NCBI RefSeq assembly: GCF_004011805.1
Contig: NZ_RCHJ01000015.1
Coordinates: 1 to 64,000 of the forward strand
DNA length: 64,000 bases
Source: Piscinibacter defluvii
GTDB taxonomy: Bacteria > Pseudomonadota > Gammaproteobacteria > Burkholderiales > Burkholderiaceae_C
Direction: 5' to 3'
Below are positions 54,809 through 64,000 of this stretch, piece by piece. Both the position numbers and the translations under genes were made by a program. The first letter of the stretch is position 1. Every line of letters starts with the position of its first letter. The notes below the pieces were generated by a model, which was not told the origin of the DNA, searched no databases, and was given only the letters and a program-made list of their open reading frames with translations.

Positions 54809-55398
54809 ACAGGGCGGTTCTCGTAGATGTTGCGCACGGGGCCCATGCTGGCAACGCCCTGCTCGTAGGTGATCTTCTCGAACGAGCCCGTGAACGCGAG
54901 CGCCTTGTCGGCCACCGCATCGGTCTTCCCCGCGGTGTCGAGCTTCTTCAGGTCGTTCTTCTCGATGTACAGCAGCGCGAGCAGCTCGTTGTAGACGGTC
55001 GACTCGTCGATCGGCAGCACGTAGAAGGTGGCGCCGCCGTAGTCGACCTGGTAGCGCTTGCTGATGTCGATGTTGTCTACGAACAGGAAGTACTTGCCCT
55101 GCGGCGAGAGCGCGTCGCCCAGCACCTCGGCCAGCAGCGCGATGTACTCGAAGCTGAGCAGGAAGCCGGTGAAGAACGCGATGTAGGGCTCGCCGGCGCG
55201 GGCCACCGCGATCACCTGGTCGGAGCTGATCTCCGGCGGCCGGGCCTCGTCGGCGCGCTTCTCGGCGAACTTGAGCGCGAGGTCGCCGCGGAAGCCGATG
55301 CGGCCCGGGGTCTTGGTCGGGCCTTTCAGCACGCTGTTGAGCAGCCGGCCTTCGGCGTCGAGGCGGCCGAGGGCGGTGTCGGTGATGGCGAGGGTCAT
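54805..55398 (-). CDS. Unknown protein between truncated haemoglobin and draT
   Basis: A 197-residue protein of no recognised family. It reads as an alpha/beta protein with a hydrophobic centre (AYIAFFTGFLLSFEYIALLAEVLG-like region around residue 75, probably buried helices rather than a membrane span) and a YFLFVDNIDISKRYQVDYGGATFYVLPIDEST strand-rich part. Coupling to draT by a four-base overlap and to the haemoglobin gene by 13 bases suggests a role in protecting or switching nitrogenase. GGAGAAAAC is its RBS. Confidence 0.65.
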   Translation of the reverse strand: MTLAITDTALGRLDAEGRLLNSVLKGPTKTPGRIGFRGDLALKFAEKRADEARPPEISSDQVIAVARAGEPYIAFFTGFLLSFEYIALLAEVLGDALSPQGKYFLFVDNIDISKRYQVDYGGATFYVLPIDESTVYNELLALLYIEKNDLKKLDTAGKTDAVADKALAFTGSFEKITYEQGVASMGPVRNIYENRPV

Positions 55399-55411
55399 CG
55401 TGTTTTCTCCT

Positions 55412-55828
55412 TCAGTGGGATGGGAGGTTGCGCACCGCCTCCGCCACCTTGGCGAAGGCGGCGAGCAGTTCGGTGCGCAGGGCGGCATCGCCGCAGGTGT
55501 CTTCGAGGGCCTGGGTCATGCAGGCCATCCACGCATCACGCGCCGACGCGTCGATCGCAAACGGCGCGTGCCGGCGGCGCAGCTTCGGCGCACCGCGCTG
55601 CACGCTGTAGTCCTTGGGGCCGCCGAGCCATTCGGTGAGGTAGCTGACCAGCACGCGCTTCGTGGCCGCGAGGTCGTGCTCGTGCATCGCGCGGATCGTG
55701 CGCGCGTCCGCACGCGTGTCCATCGCGCGGTAGAAGGCCTCGACCAGCGCGACCACGGCGGCGTGCCCGCCGAGCCGCTCGTAATGCGGGTTGGCGCGCG
55801 TGACCACGGGCAGCTCGTTCGCGTTCAT
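55412..55828 (-). CDS. Truncated haemoglobin (group II/III-like)
   Basis: A 138-residue globin of the truncated class: NPHYERLGGHAAVVALVEAFYRAMD is the B-helix start, MHEHDLAATKRVLVSYLTEWLGGPKDYSV the E-F region, RRRHAPFAIDASARDAWMACM carries the proximal His and the conserved Trp. Truncated haemoglobins bind O2 and NO; in a draTG operon it may protect nitrogenase or sense oxygen, which is inferred. It is the first gene of the leftward unit and shares the nifH upstream region. Confidence 0.88.
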   Translation of the reverse strand: MNANELPVVTRANPHYERLGGHAAVVALVEAFYRAMDTRADARTIRAMHEHDLAATKRVLVSYLTEWLGGPKDYSVQRGAPKLRRRHAPFAIDASARDAWMACMTQALEDTCGDAALRTELLAAFAKVAEAVRNLPSH

Positions 55829-55840
55829 GCATGGCCGTTA

Positions 55841-56993
<1,153 letters not shown>

Positions 56994-57021
56994 GCAACAC
57001 GAACTGCCCAGGAGCAAGACC

Positions 57022-58485
57022 ATGACGATGACGGTTGAAGAGCGCAAGGCCGCCAACAAGGCCTTGATCGACGAGGTCCTGAAGGCCTACCCGGAGAAGA
57101 TGGCCAAGCGTCGCGCCAAGCACCTGGGCAGCTTCGAGGAAGGCAAGCCGGACTGCGGCGTCAAGAGCAACATCAAGTCGCTGCCCGGCGTGATGACGAT
57201 CCGCGGCTGCGCCTACGCGGGCAGCAAGGGCGTGGTGTGGGGTCCGATCAAGGACATGATCCACATCAGCCACGGCCCGGTCGGCTGCGGCCAGTACAGC
57301 TGGGCCGCGCGACGCAACTACTACATCGGCGTCACCGGCGTCGACACCTTCGTGACGATGCAGTTCACCTCCGACTTCCAGGAGAAGGACATCGTCTTCG
57401 GCGGCGACAAGAAGCTCGACAAGATCATCGACGAGATCCAGGAGCTGTTCCCGCTGAACAAGGGCATCTCGATCCAGTCGGAGTGCCCGATCGGCCTGAT
57501 CGGCGACGACATCGAGGCCGTCAGCAAGAAGAAGAGCGCGCAGTACGGCAACCACACCATCGTGCCGGTGCGCTGCGAGGGCTTCCGCGGCGTGAGCCAG
57601 TCGCTCGGCCACCACATCGCCAACGACGCGATCCGCGACTGGGTGTTCGACGGCAAGACCAAGAAGGAACGCGAGTTCGAGTCGACCCCCTACGACGTGG
57701 CCATCATCGGCGACTACAACATCGGCGGCGACGCCTGGTCGAGCCGCATCCTGCTCGAAGAGATCGGCCTGCGCGTGATCGCGCAGTGGTCGGGCGACGG
57801 CACGATCGCCGAGCTGGAGAACACGCCCAAGGCCAAGCTCAACGTGCTGCACTGCTACCGGTCGATGAACTACATCAGCCGGCACATGGAAGAGAAGTAC
57901 GGCATTCCCTGGGTGGAATACAACTTCTTCGGCCCGACGCAGATCGAGAAGTCGCTGCGCGAGATCGCCTCGCACTTCGACGACACGATCAAGGCCAACG
58001 CCGAGAAGGTGATCGCGCGCTACCGGCCGATGGTCGACGCCGTGATCGCGAAGTACAAGCCGCGCCTGGAAGGCAAGACGGTGATGCTGTACGTCGGCGG
58101 CCTGCGTCCGCGCCACGTGATCGGCGCGTACGAGGACCTGGGCATGGAAGTCGTCGGCACCGGCTACGAATTCGGCCACAACGACGACTACCAGCGCACC
58201 ACGCACTACATCAAGGACAGCACGCTGATCTACGACGACGTGACCGGCTACGAGTTCGAGCAGTTCGTCGACAAGATCAAGCCGGACCTGATCGGCTCGG
58301 GCATCAAGGAGAAGTACGTCTTCCAGAAGATGGGCGTGCCCTTCCGCCAGATGCACAGCTGGGACTATTCCGGCCCGTACCACGGCTACGACGGCTTCGC
58401 GATCTTCGCGCGCGACATGGACATGGCGATCAGCTCGCCGATCTGGGGCCTCGCGAAGAGCGCGCCCTGGAAGAAGGCCGCCTGA
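57022..58485 (+). CDS. nifD: Nitrogenase molybdenum-iron protein alpha chain NifD
   Basis: A 487-residue alpha subunit. P-cluster ligands Cys63 (IRGCAYAG), Cys89 ([10 protein letters not shown]) and Cys155 ([12 protein letters not shown]) are present; FeMo-co ligands are Cys278 ([11 protein letters not shown]) and His445 ([18 protein letters not shown]). These establish a Mo-nitrogenase rather than a V- or Fe-only type. It lies 28 bases after nifH with AGGAGC as RBS. A second in-frame ATG two codons later is possible. Confidence 0.99.
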   Translation: MTMTVEERKAANKALIDEVLKAYPEKMAKRRAKHLGSFEEGKPDCGVKSNIKSLPGVMTIRGCAYAGSKGVVWGPIKDMIHISHGPVGCGQYSWAARRNYYIGVTGVDTFVTMQFTSDFQEKDIVFGGDKKLDKIIDEIQELFPLNKGISIQSECPIGLIGDDIEAVSKKKSAQYGNHTIVPVRCEGFRGVSQSLGHHIANDAIRDWVFDGKTKKEREFESTPYDVAIIGDYNIGGDAWSSRILLEEIGLRVIAQWSGDGTIAELENTPKAKLNVLHCYRSMNYISRHMEEKYGIPWVEYNFFGPTQIEKSLREIASHFDDTIKANAEKVIARYRPMVDAVIAKYKPRLEGKTVMLYVGGLRPRHVIGAYEDLGMEVVGTGYEFGHNDDYQRTTHYIKDSTLIYDDVTGYEFEQFVDKIKPDLIGSGIKEKYVFQKMGVPFRQMHSWDYSGPYHGYDGFAIFARDMDMAISSPIWGLAKSAPWKKAA

Positions 58486-58516
58486 AGGTCGAACCCAACA
58501 CTGCCAGGAGATTGAC

Positions 58517-60073
58517 ATGCCCCAGAACGCAGACAAGGTCATCGACCACGAGATGCTCTTCCGCGAGCCCGAGTACCAGCAGCTCTTCGCGACCAAGAAG
58601 GAGTTCGAGTTCAACCACGCGGACGTCAAGATCGACGAGATCCGCAACTGGACCAAGACGCCCGAGTACAAGGAGAAGAACTTCGCCCGCGAGGCGCTGA
58701 CGGTCAACCCGGCCAAGGCCTGCCAGCCGCTGGGCGCCGTCTACGTGGCCAACGGCTTCGCCAAGACGATGAGCTTCGTGCACGGCTCGCAGGGCTGCGT
58801 GGCCTACTACCGCTCGCACTTCAGCCGCCACTTCAAGGAGCCGACGTCCTGCGTCAGCTCGTCGATGACGGAAGACGCGGCGGTGTTCGGCGGCCTGAAC
58901 AACATGGTCGACGGCCTGGCCAACACCTACAACCTCTACAAGCCGGACATGATCGCCGTCTCGACGACGTGCATGGCGGAGGTGATCGGTGACGACCTGA
59001 ACGCCTTCATCAAGACGGCCAAGGAGAAGGGCAGCGTGCCGGCCGCCTTCGACGTGCCGTTCGCGCACACGCCGGCCTTCGTCGGCAGCCACGTGACGGG
59101 CTACGACAACGCGCTGCTCGGCGTGCTGCAGCACTTCTGGGACGGCAAGAGCGGCACCGCGCCGGCGCTCGAGCGCAAGCCGAACGACAGCATCAACTTC
59201 ATCGGCGGCTTCGACGGCTTCGTCGTCGGCAACATGAAGGAAGTGCGCCGCATCTTCGACCTGTTCGGGGCGGACGTCACGATCCTCTGCGACCCGTCGG
59301 AAGTCTGGAACACGCCCACCGACGGCGAGTTCCGCATGTACGAGGGCGGCACCACCAAGGAAGAGGTGGAGCGCGCGCTGAACGCCAAGGCGACCATCGT
59401 CTTCCAGGAGTACTGCTGCGAGAAGACCGCGAAGTACATCGCCGAGAAGGGCCAGGAAGTGGTGGTGCTGAACGCGCCGGTGGGCGTGGCGGGCACCGAC
59501 GAGTTCATCATGGCCATCAGCCGCCTCACCGGCAAGCCGGTGCCGGCGCAGCTCGAGAAGGAGCGCGGCCAGCTGATCGACGCGATGGCCGACAGCCAGG
59601 CCCACCTGCACGGCAAGAAGTACGCGCTCTACGGCGACCCGGACCAGATGATCGGCTACACGCAGTTCCTGCTGGAGCTGGGCGCCGAGCCGACGCACGT
59701 GCTCGCGACCAACGGCAACGACGACTGGGCGGCCAAGGTGCAGAAGGTGCTCGACGCCTCGCCCTTCGGCGCCGGCGGCAAGGTCTACCCGAAGCGCGAC
59801 CTCTGGCACCTGCGCTCGCTGCTCTTCACCGAGCCGGTGGACTTCCTGATCGGCAACACCTACGCGAAGTACCTGGAGCGCGACACCGGCGTGCCGCTGA
59901 TCCGCCTGGTGTTCCCGATCTTCGACCGCCACCACTACCACCGCTACCCCACCTGGGGCTACGAGGGCGCGCTGCGGCTGCTGACGATGTTCCTGGACGA
60001 GTTCTTCGAGACCCTGGATGCGAACACCATCATCCCGGGCAAGACGGACTACAGCTACGACATCATCAGATAA
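58517..60073 (+). CDS. nifK: Nitrogenase molybdenum-iron protein beta chain NifK
   Basis: A 518-residue beta subunit. P-cluster ligands Cys69 ([11 protein letters not shown]), Cys94 ([13 protein letters not shown]) and Cys152 ([12 protein letters not shown]) are visible, as is the long N-terminal extension of group I NifK. It is 31 bases after nifD with AGGAG upstream. After its stop comes a hairpin-rich repeat. Confidence 0.99.
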   Translation: MPQNADKVIDHEMLFREPEYQQLFATKKEFEFNHADVKIDEIRNWTKTPEYKEKNFAREALTVNPAKACQPLGAVYVANGFAKTMSFVHGSQGCVAYYRSHFSRHFKEPTSCVSSSMTEDAAVFGGLNNMVDGLANTYNLYKPDMIAVSTTCMAEVIGDDLNAFIKTAKEKGSVPAAFDVPFAHTPAFVGSHVTGYDNALLGVLQHFWDGKSGTAPALERKPNDSINFIGGFDGFVVGNMKEVRRIFDLFGADVTILCDPSEVWNTPTDGEFRMYEGGTTKEEVERALNAKATIVFQEYCCEKTAKYIAEKGQEVVVLNAPVGVAGTDEFIMAISRLTGKPVPAQLEKERGQLIDAMADSQAHLHGKKYALYGDPDQMIGYTQFLLELGAEPTHVLATNGNDDWAAKVQKVLDASPFGAGGKVYPKRDLWHLRSLLFTEPVDFLIGNTYAKYLERDTGVPLIRLVFPIFDRHHYHRYPTWGYEGALRLLTMFLDEFFETLDANTIIPGKTDYSYDIIR

Positions 60074-60083
60074 GTCCACCCCC

Positions 60084-60152
60084 GGAGCGCCTCACGGCGC
60101 TCCCCCTCGAGGGGGCGCCGCCAGCGGACCGGCCAAGCCGGATCCGCGGCGG
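60084..60152. repeat. Hairpin cluster after nifK with copy 2 of the GC-rich repeat
   Basis: First a perfect 8-bp hairpin GGAGCGCC-TCAC-GGCGCTCC (60084-60103), then the palindrome CCCCC-TCGA-GGGGG (60102-60115), then GCGGACCGGCCAAGCCGG and ATCCGCGGCGG, which match the repeat at 42393-42475 with few changes. No T-run follows, so it probably stabilises the nifHDK mRNA or attenuates read-through rather than terminating it. Confidence 0.65.
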
Positions 60153-60189
60153 CTGCTCGATCTCACCGCAGTACGTTGACGAGGCAAGC

Positions 60190-60537
60190 ATGGCCAACGT
60201 GACCTTCAGTTCCCCGCGCCTGAAGAAGGACGTGACGGTGTACGCCGTCGCGGGCGACACCAAGACCCTGCTGGCCGTGGCCAAGCAGCACGACATTCCG
60301 CTGAACTTCGAGTGCGAGAACGGCGAATGCGGCTCCTGCCAGGTGCAGGTGACGGTGCTGTCGGGCAAGGCGCCGTACGGCGTGGCGCTCACCGAGAAGG
60401 AGAAGACGGTGCTGCGCTTCGCCGGCAAGATCACCGCGGAGCAGATCGCCGCGGCCGAGACCGGCGACGTGCCGCCGCCATGGCGCTTGGCGTGCCAGTT
60501 CGTCGTGCGGCACGAAGACATCCTGGTGCAGTTCTGA
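60190..60537 (+). CDS. [2Fe-2S] ferredoxin after nifK
   Basis: A 115-residue ferredoxin: FECENGECGSCQVQV gives three Cys ligands (CX4CX2C) and RLACQFVV the last. It has an extra helical insert (LTEKEKTVLRFAGKITAEQIAAAETG) between the ligands, as in nif-linked ferredoxins placed after nifK. It is a candidate electron donor to NifH. Its stop overlaps the next gene (TGATG). Confidence 0.88.
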   Translation: MANVTFSSPRLKKDVTVYAVAGDTKTLLAVAKQHDIPLNFECENGECGSCQVQVTVLSGKAPYGVALTEKEKTVLRFAGKITAEQIAAAETGDVPPPWRLACQFVVRHEDILVQF

Positions 60538-60860
60538 TGGACGCCGCCGCCGTGCTGGTGAAGACCACCCTCGACGGCCGCAAGGTCGAGGTGATCGACG
60601 GCCGGGTCTGCCTCGACGGCCGGCCCGAGGCCGACACGCTGATCACGATCGACGAGCACCCGAACCGCGCGGCCATCCTGCGCGCGGTGCCCGGCGCCAC
60701 GCACGTGGCCGGCCGGCTGCCGCTGACCCTGGCCGAGGCCTCGGTGGCGCAGGCGGCGCTGCGCCGCGCGCAGGACCGCTTCGACGGCAGCGAACACGCG
60801 GTGCGCGAGCGCTTGCGCCGCGTGGTCTGGCAGAAGGCCTGCGCCGAAGGGGTGGAGTAG
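60537..60860 (+). CDS. Unknown small protein after the ferredoxin
   Basis: A 107-residue protein, family not recognised. It begins with strands (VLVKTTLDGRKVEVIDGRVCLDGRPEAD) and ends in helices (AEASVAQAALRRAQDRFDGSEHAVRERLRRVVW). Coupled to the ferredoxin by TGATG. Position suggests a role in nitrogenase electron supply or assembly. Confidence 0.6.
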   Translation: MDAAAVLVKTTLDGRKVEVIDGRVCLDGRPEADTLITIDEHPNRAAILRAVPGATHVAGRLPLTLAEASVAQAALRRAQDRFDGSEHAVRERLRRVVWQKACAEGVE

Positions 60861-60870
60861 GGGCTGCGCG

Positions 60871-61350
60871 GTGTTCTACGCGCTCGAGTGGCCCGAAGGC
60901 GCCGAGCCGCGTGCCTGGTTCGCCTACGAACCGGCCGACCTGCTGGCCAAGGTGGCCGACGGCGATGCGCTGCAGGCCCACGAGATCTGGGACTGCGCCA
61001 GCCCGCGCGAACTGCTCGAAGCCTTCGACACCACGCCCGAGACGCCCGGCGTGGCCGAACGCTGGCCCGGCATCTGCGCGCTGGCCCGCGATCACGGCTG
61101 GGACACGATGCTCTACCGCGCCGATCACCTGCGCGGCCGGGGCCACTTCGGCCCGGAGCCGGTCTCGATCGTCGAGGCCTGCGCCGCGGCGATGCGCGCG
61201 CGGCGCGGCGGTCGGCTGTGGACCGACGCGGCGCAGGCCGTCATCGCCTTCGAGAACGACGCCGATCCGCTGTGGGGCGGCGCGGGCTGGAAGGCGCGCT
61301 GGGCGTTGCACGAACAACTCGTCGCGACCGACGTGCTGGCGGACGGCTGA
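60871..61350 (+). CDS. Unknown protein downstream of nifHDK
   Basis: A 159-residue acidic protein with many Trp residues (ALEWPEGAEPRAWFAYEPADLL, HEIWDCASPRELLEAFD, RRGGRLWTDAAQAVIAFENDADPLWGGAGWKARWALHEQL). Starts at GTG 60871, ten bases after the previous gene. No family recognised, no signal peptide or membrane span. Same transcript as nifHDK is likely. Confidence 0.6.
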   Translation: MFYALEWPEGAEPRAWFAYEPADLLAKVADGDALQAHEIWDCASPRELLEAFDTTPETPGVAERWPGICALARDHGWDTMLYRADHLRGRGHFGPEPVSIVEACAAAMRARRGGRLWTDAAQAVIAFENDADPLWGGAGWKARWALHEQLVATDVLADG

Positions 61351-61392
61351 GGCTACAGTCGGGCGCCCGATGCGCCAGGCTGCAGCCCCCTC

Positions 61393-62610
61393 GTGCCCGA
61401 CTCCACCACCACCCGCCGGCTCACCCGCCTGATCCTCGCCGGCATCGTGCTCGCCTCGGGCGGCATCTCGCTGTACGTGCCGCTGGTGCTCGCGGCGGTG
61501 GGTGCCGGCTTCTCGGGCACCTGGGCGGCGACCATCATCTTCGCCACCAACCTGGGCCGCGTGATCGGCTCCTACGTCGCCAGCCGGCAGGCGCTGTTCA
61601 CCGAGCGGCCTGCGGCGCTGGTGGTCACCATCGTGCTCGAAGGCGTGGCGCTGTTCTCCATGGCCTTCGCGAGCACGCCGCTGGCCTACGGCGCGGCGGC
61701 GCTCGCGGCGGGGCTGGGCAGCGGGATGTCGTTTCCCGGCATGAAGGCCTGGCTGCTGCGCATCCCCGGCGAGGAGCCCTCGCGTGTGTTCGCCGAGCAC
61801 TCGCTGGCGCTGCGGCTGGGCATGTTGTGGGGCTACGTCGCCGGCGCGTTCGTGCCACCGGGCAGGCTGCTGGAGGTCTTCAGCGTCGTGCTGGCGAGCT
61901 TCGTCGCCTACGCCGCGGCGATGGGCCTGGCCACGCGCCGCATCACCGCGCTGGCGCAGGCGCAGACGGCGTCGCCCGCCGCGCGCGACGGCGAGGCCGC
62001 CGCGCCGCCGGACGAACCGGTGCCCATCGGCCTGCGCACGCTGATCGCGCTGAACGCGCTGTTCTGGCTGCTGATGATCCAGCCCACCGTCGCGATGAGC
62101 CTGCACGTGCCGCGCTACGTGCCCGAGCTGCCGGTGCAGACCACCTACTGGGTCATCACGCTCACCATCCTGTTGCTGCAGACCCGCGTGACGCGCCGCG
62201 CCCGCGGCCTGGCCGGCCATGCGCGCTACCTGCGCCTGGGCTTCGCGGTGCAGGGCGCCGGCTTCGCACTGATGGCGCTGGCCGGCACGCACGCCACCGC
62301 GGTGGTGCTGGCGGCGGTGCTGCTCGCGCTCGGCCAGGTGCTGTTCGTGCCCTCGTCGGACGTGCTGCTCACCGCCATCGCCCGCGCCCGCAGCCTGCCG
62401 CCCGGGCCGCTGATGGCGCGCCAGCTGGTGCACCAGAACCTCGGCGTGATGCTGGGCGCGCTGGCGGCCGGCGCGCTGTTCGACCTCGGCGTGGCGCAGG
62501 GCTGGCCGGCGCTGTCGTGGTCGCTGCTCGCGCTGGCGAGCGCGGCGGCGTTGGCTTTGTCGGTTTCCCGCCATCGCGCGCGGCATGCGGGCGAGCCACC
62601 AAGTGCTTGA
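61393..62610 (+). CDS. MFS-type membrane transporter inside the nif region
   Basis: A 405-residue membrane protein with about 10-12 hydrophobic segments in two halves separated by a hydrophilic linker (ALAQAQTASPAARDGEAAAPPDEPVP, ~190-215). Examples of spans: LILAGIVLASGGISLYVPLVLAAVGAGF and LTILLLQTRV. The loop GSGMSFPGMKAWLLRIPGEEPSRVFAEHSLALRLGMLWGY is well conserved in style. Substrate unknown; a nif-linked cargo such as molybdate, iron or a siderophore is a guess. It starts at a GTG 42 bases after the previous gene; its end contains the nifE control sites. Confidence 0.75.
   Translation: MPDSTTTRRLTRLILAGIVLASGGISLYVPLVLAAVGAGFSGTWAATIIFATNLGRVIGSYVASRQALFTERPAALVVTIVLEGVALFSMAFASTPLAYGAAALAAGLGSGMSFPGMKAWLLRIPGEEPSRVFAEHSLALRLGMLWGYVAGAFVPPGRLLEVFSVVLASFVAYAAAMGLATRRITALAQAQTASPAARDGEAAAPPDEPVPIGLRTLIALNALFWLLMIQPTVAMSLHVPRYVPELPVQTTYWVITLTILLLQTRVTRRARGLAGHARYLRLGFAVQGAGFALMALAGTHATAVVLAAVLLALGQVLFVPSSDVLLTAIARARSLPPGPLMARQLVHQNLGVMLGALAAGALFDLGVAQGWPALSWSLLALASAAALALSVSRHRARHAGEPPSA
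62558..62573 (+). promoter_or_regulatory. NifA-like activator site for nifE (one mismatch)
   Basis: TGT-N10-CCA inside the end of the MFS gene, 67 bases before the -24 box. It has the GGCTTTGTCGG flank shared with the nifB and nifH sites, which supports it despite the mismatch. Confidence 0.5.
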
Positions 62611-62612
62611 TT
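62600..62612 (-). promoter_or_regulatory. IHF site in the nifE promoter
   Basis: Minus strand AATCAAGCACTTG, a full match to WATCAANNNNTTR, overlapping the MFS stop codon and 28 bases before the -24 box. Confidence 0.65.
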
Positions 62613-62640
62613 CAGCGGGTGTTTCGAGCGGATCCAGCGC

Positions 62641-62655
62641 TGGCACCGAACCTGC
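62641..62655 (+). promoter_or_regulatory. Sigma-54 promoter of nifE
   Basis: TGGCAC-N5-CTGC: perfect -24 box, one change in the -12 box, GG-N10-GC spacing kept, 33 bases before the nifE ATG. Confidence 0.78.
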
Positions 62656-62688
62656 AATGCCCCGGGCAACCCACGCCCGGAGGCCTGC

Positions 62689-64000
62689 ATGTCGCCCTCG
62701 CTCAATGCCAAGATCGCCCAGGTCTTCGACGAGCCCGGCTGCGACGTCAATCAGGCCAAGAGCGAGAAGGAACGCAAGAAGGGCTGCACCAAGCAGCTGA
62801 CCCCCGGCGCGGCCGCGGGCGGCTGCGCCTTCGACGGCGCGAAGATCGCGCTGCAGCCGATCGTCGACGTCGCGCACCTCGTGCACGGCCCGATCGCCTG
62901 CGAGGGCAACAGCTGGGACAACCGCCACAGTGCCTCGTCCGGCCCGCAGACCTACCGCACCGGCTTCACCACCGACATCAACGAGCTCGACGTCGTCTAC
63001 GGCGGCGAGAAGCGGCTCTTCAAGTCGATCCGCGAGATCGCGGAGAAGACGAAGCCGCCGGCCATCTTCGTCTACCAGACCTGCGTGACCGCGATGATCG
63101 GCGACGACATCGAGGCCGTCTGCAAGCGCGCCACCGACAAGTTCGGTCTGCCGGTGATCCCGGTGGACGCGCCGGGATTCGCGGGGCCCAAGAACCTGGG
63201 CAACAAGCTCGGCGCCGAGGCGCTGCTCGATCACGTGATCGGCACCGTCGAGCCCGAACTGCTGACGCCGTACGACATCAACATCATCGGCGAGTACAAC
63301 CTCTCGGGCGAGCTCTGGCAGGTCAAGCCGCTGCTGGATGCGCTCGGCGTGCGCGTGCTCTCGTGCATCTCGGGCGACGGCCGCTACAAGGAGATCGCCG
63401 GCGCGCACCGCGCCCGCGCCAACATGATGGTGTGCTCGAAGTCGATGATCAACATCGCCACGCGCATGCAGCAGCGCTTCGGCATCCCGTACTTCGAAGG
63501 CTCGTTCTACGGCATCAGCGACATGAGCAGCACGCTGCGCGAGATCGCGCGGCTGCTGGTGGAACGCGGCGCCGACGCCGAGCTGAAGGAGCGCACCGAG
63601 GCGCTGATCGCCGCCGAGGAGGCGCGCGCCTGGGAGCGCATCCGCGCCTACCGCGAGCGGCTGGCCGGCAAGCGCGTGCTGCTGATCACCGGCGGGGTGA
63701 AGAGCTGGTCGGTCGTCTCGGCGCTGCAGGAGGCGGGGCTCGAGGTCGTCGGCACCAGCGTCAAGAAGAGCACGAAGGAAGACAAGGAAAAGATCAAGGA
63801 GATCATGGGGGACGACGCCCACATGATCGACGACCTCTCGCCGCGCGAGATGTACGCGATGCTGCGCGACGCCAAGGCCGACATCATGCTCAGCGGCGGC
63901 CGCAGCCAGTTCGTCGCGCTGAAGGCGCGCATGCCCTGGATGGACATCAACCAGGAGCGCCACCACGCCTTCGCGGGCTACGAGGGCATGGTGACGATGA
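62689..64000 (+). CDS. nifE: Nitrogenase cofactor scaffold NifE (cut by right edge)
   Basis: 437 residues are visible; the last few tens of residues are beyond the window. NifE with NifN forms the scaffold on which NifB-co becomes FeMo-co. NifD-like cluster ligands are at Cys46 (GGCAFDGAKIAL), Cys71 (HGPIACEGNSWDNR) and in the VYQTCVTAMIGDD segment. DINIIGEYNLSGELWQVKPLLDALG is the NifE-type central strand. The ATG at 62689 follows CGGAGG. It has its own sigma-54 promoter; nifN and nifX would be expected to follow outside the window. Confidence 0.97.
   Translation, partial: MSPSLNAKIAQVFDEPGCDVNQAKSEKERKKGCTKQLTPGAAAGGCAFDGAKIALQPIVDVAHLVHGPIACEGNSWDNRHSASSGPQTYRTGFTTDINELDVVYGGEKRLFKSIREIAEKTKPPAIFVYQTCVTAMIGDDIEAVCKRATDKFGLPVIPVDAPGFAGPKNLGNKLGAEALLDHVIGTVEPELLTPYDINIIGEYNLSGELWQVKPLLDALGVRVLSCISGDGRYKEIAGAHRARANMMVCSKSMINIATRMQQRFGIPYFEGSFYGISDMSSTLREIARLLVERGADAELKERTEALIAAEEARAWERIRAYRERLAGKRVLLITGGVKSWSVVSALQEAGLEVVGTSVKKSTKEDKEKIKEIMGDDAHMIDDLSPREMYAMLRDAKADIMLSGGRSQFVALKARMPWMDINQERHHAFAGYEGMVTM

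Noticed and set aside
60643-63966. A 1107-codon minus-strand open frame across the MFS and nifE genes
   Set aside because: Antisense shadow; low-complexity Arg/Ala/His composition and full overlap with nifE, whose cluster-binding Cys residues are conserved on the plus strand.

Overview
The window is high-GC proteobacterial DNA, very probably from a nitrogen-fixing betaproteobacterium of the order Burkholderiales (Rubrivivax/Leptothrix/Azohydromonas-like). This rests on the nif gene order, the draTG pair, the style of the acyl-CoA/ETF/Liv cluster and the short GC-rich intergenic repeats; no rRNA or marker gene is present to confirm it.

Region 1 (1-16.4 kb) is an accessory, defence-type island. 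A leftward recombination module (tyrosine recombinase, small HTH protein, second recombinase cut by the window edge) is followed by a compact rightward type I restriction-modification operon. That operon carries a DarT/DarG DNA ADP-ribosylation toxin-antitoxin pair between hsdS and hsdR and ends in a YgjP-type metallohydrolase gene. A Fic-family protein, the C-terminal remnant of another tyrosine recombinase, a NERD-domain protein and an unknown protein complete it.

Region 2 (16.6-34.1 kb) is a long leftward catabolic locus: acyl-CoA synthetase, a complete branched-chain-type ABC transporter (LivG, LivF, binding protein, LivH, LivM), acyl-CoA dehydrogenase, MaoC hydratase, ETF beta, ETF-ubiquinone oxidoreductase, ETF alpha, a second acyl-CoA ligase and an OmpR-type regulator with a degenerate receiver. 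Divergent from it are a PAS hybrid histidine kinase and a canonical response regulator. The likely logic is import of an organic acid, CoA activation, beta-oxidation-type dehydrogenation and electron transfer to quinone.

Region 3 (34.1-40.1 kb) holds the 3' end of a tRNA-Arg gene with a strong terminator (an integration scar), a DUF2796 protein, an HDOD protein and a small ECF sigma-factor regulon. Three near-identical promoters (TGAATCC-N16-CGTA) precede the sigma operon, a cupin gene and an SRPBCC gene.

Region 4 (40.1-64 kb) is the nif region. A first rightward unit contains nifB, ferredoxin, IscA-like, TPR-like, LRV iron-sulfur protein, two nifZ copies, DUF3024, nifS, nifT, a DUF6129-like protein, a DegT-fold protein lacking the PLP lysine, a SIR2-like protein, a 2Fe-2S ferredoxin and a HepT-like protein. 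After a lipase-like gene, a cold-shock gene and a protease comes a leftward unit (truncated haemoglobin, unknown, draT, draG, fmdB). Then follow nifHDK, a ferredoxin, two unknown genes, an MFS transporter and nifE, which is cut by the right edge. nifB, nifH and nifE share one control architecture: a NifA-type upstream site, an IHF-like site, and a -24/-12 sigma-54 promoter. DraT/DraG would switch NifH off and on by ADP-ribosylation.
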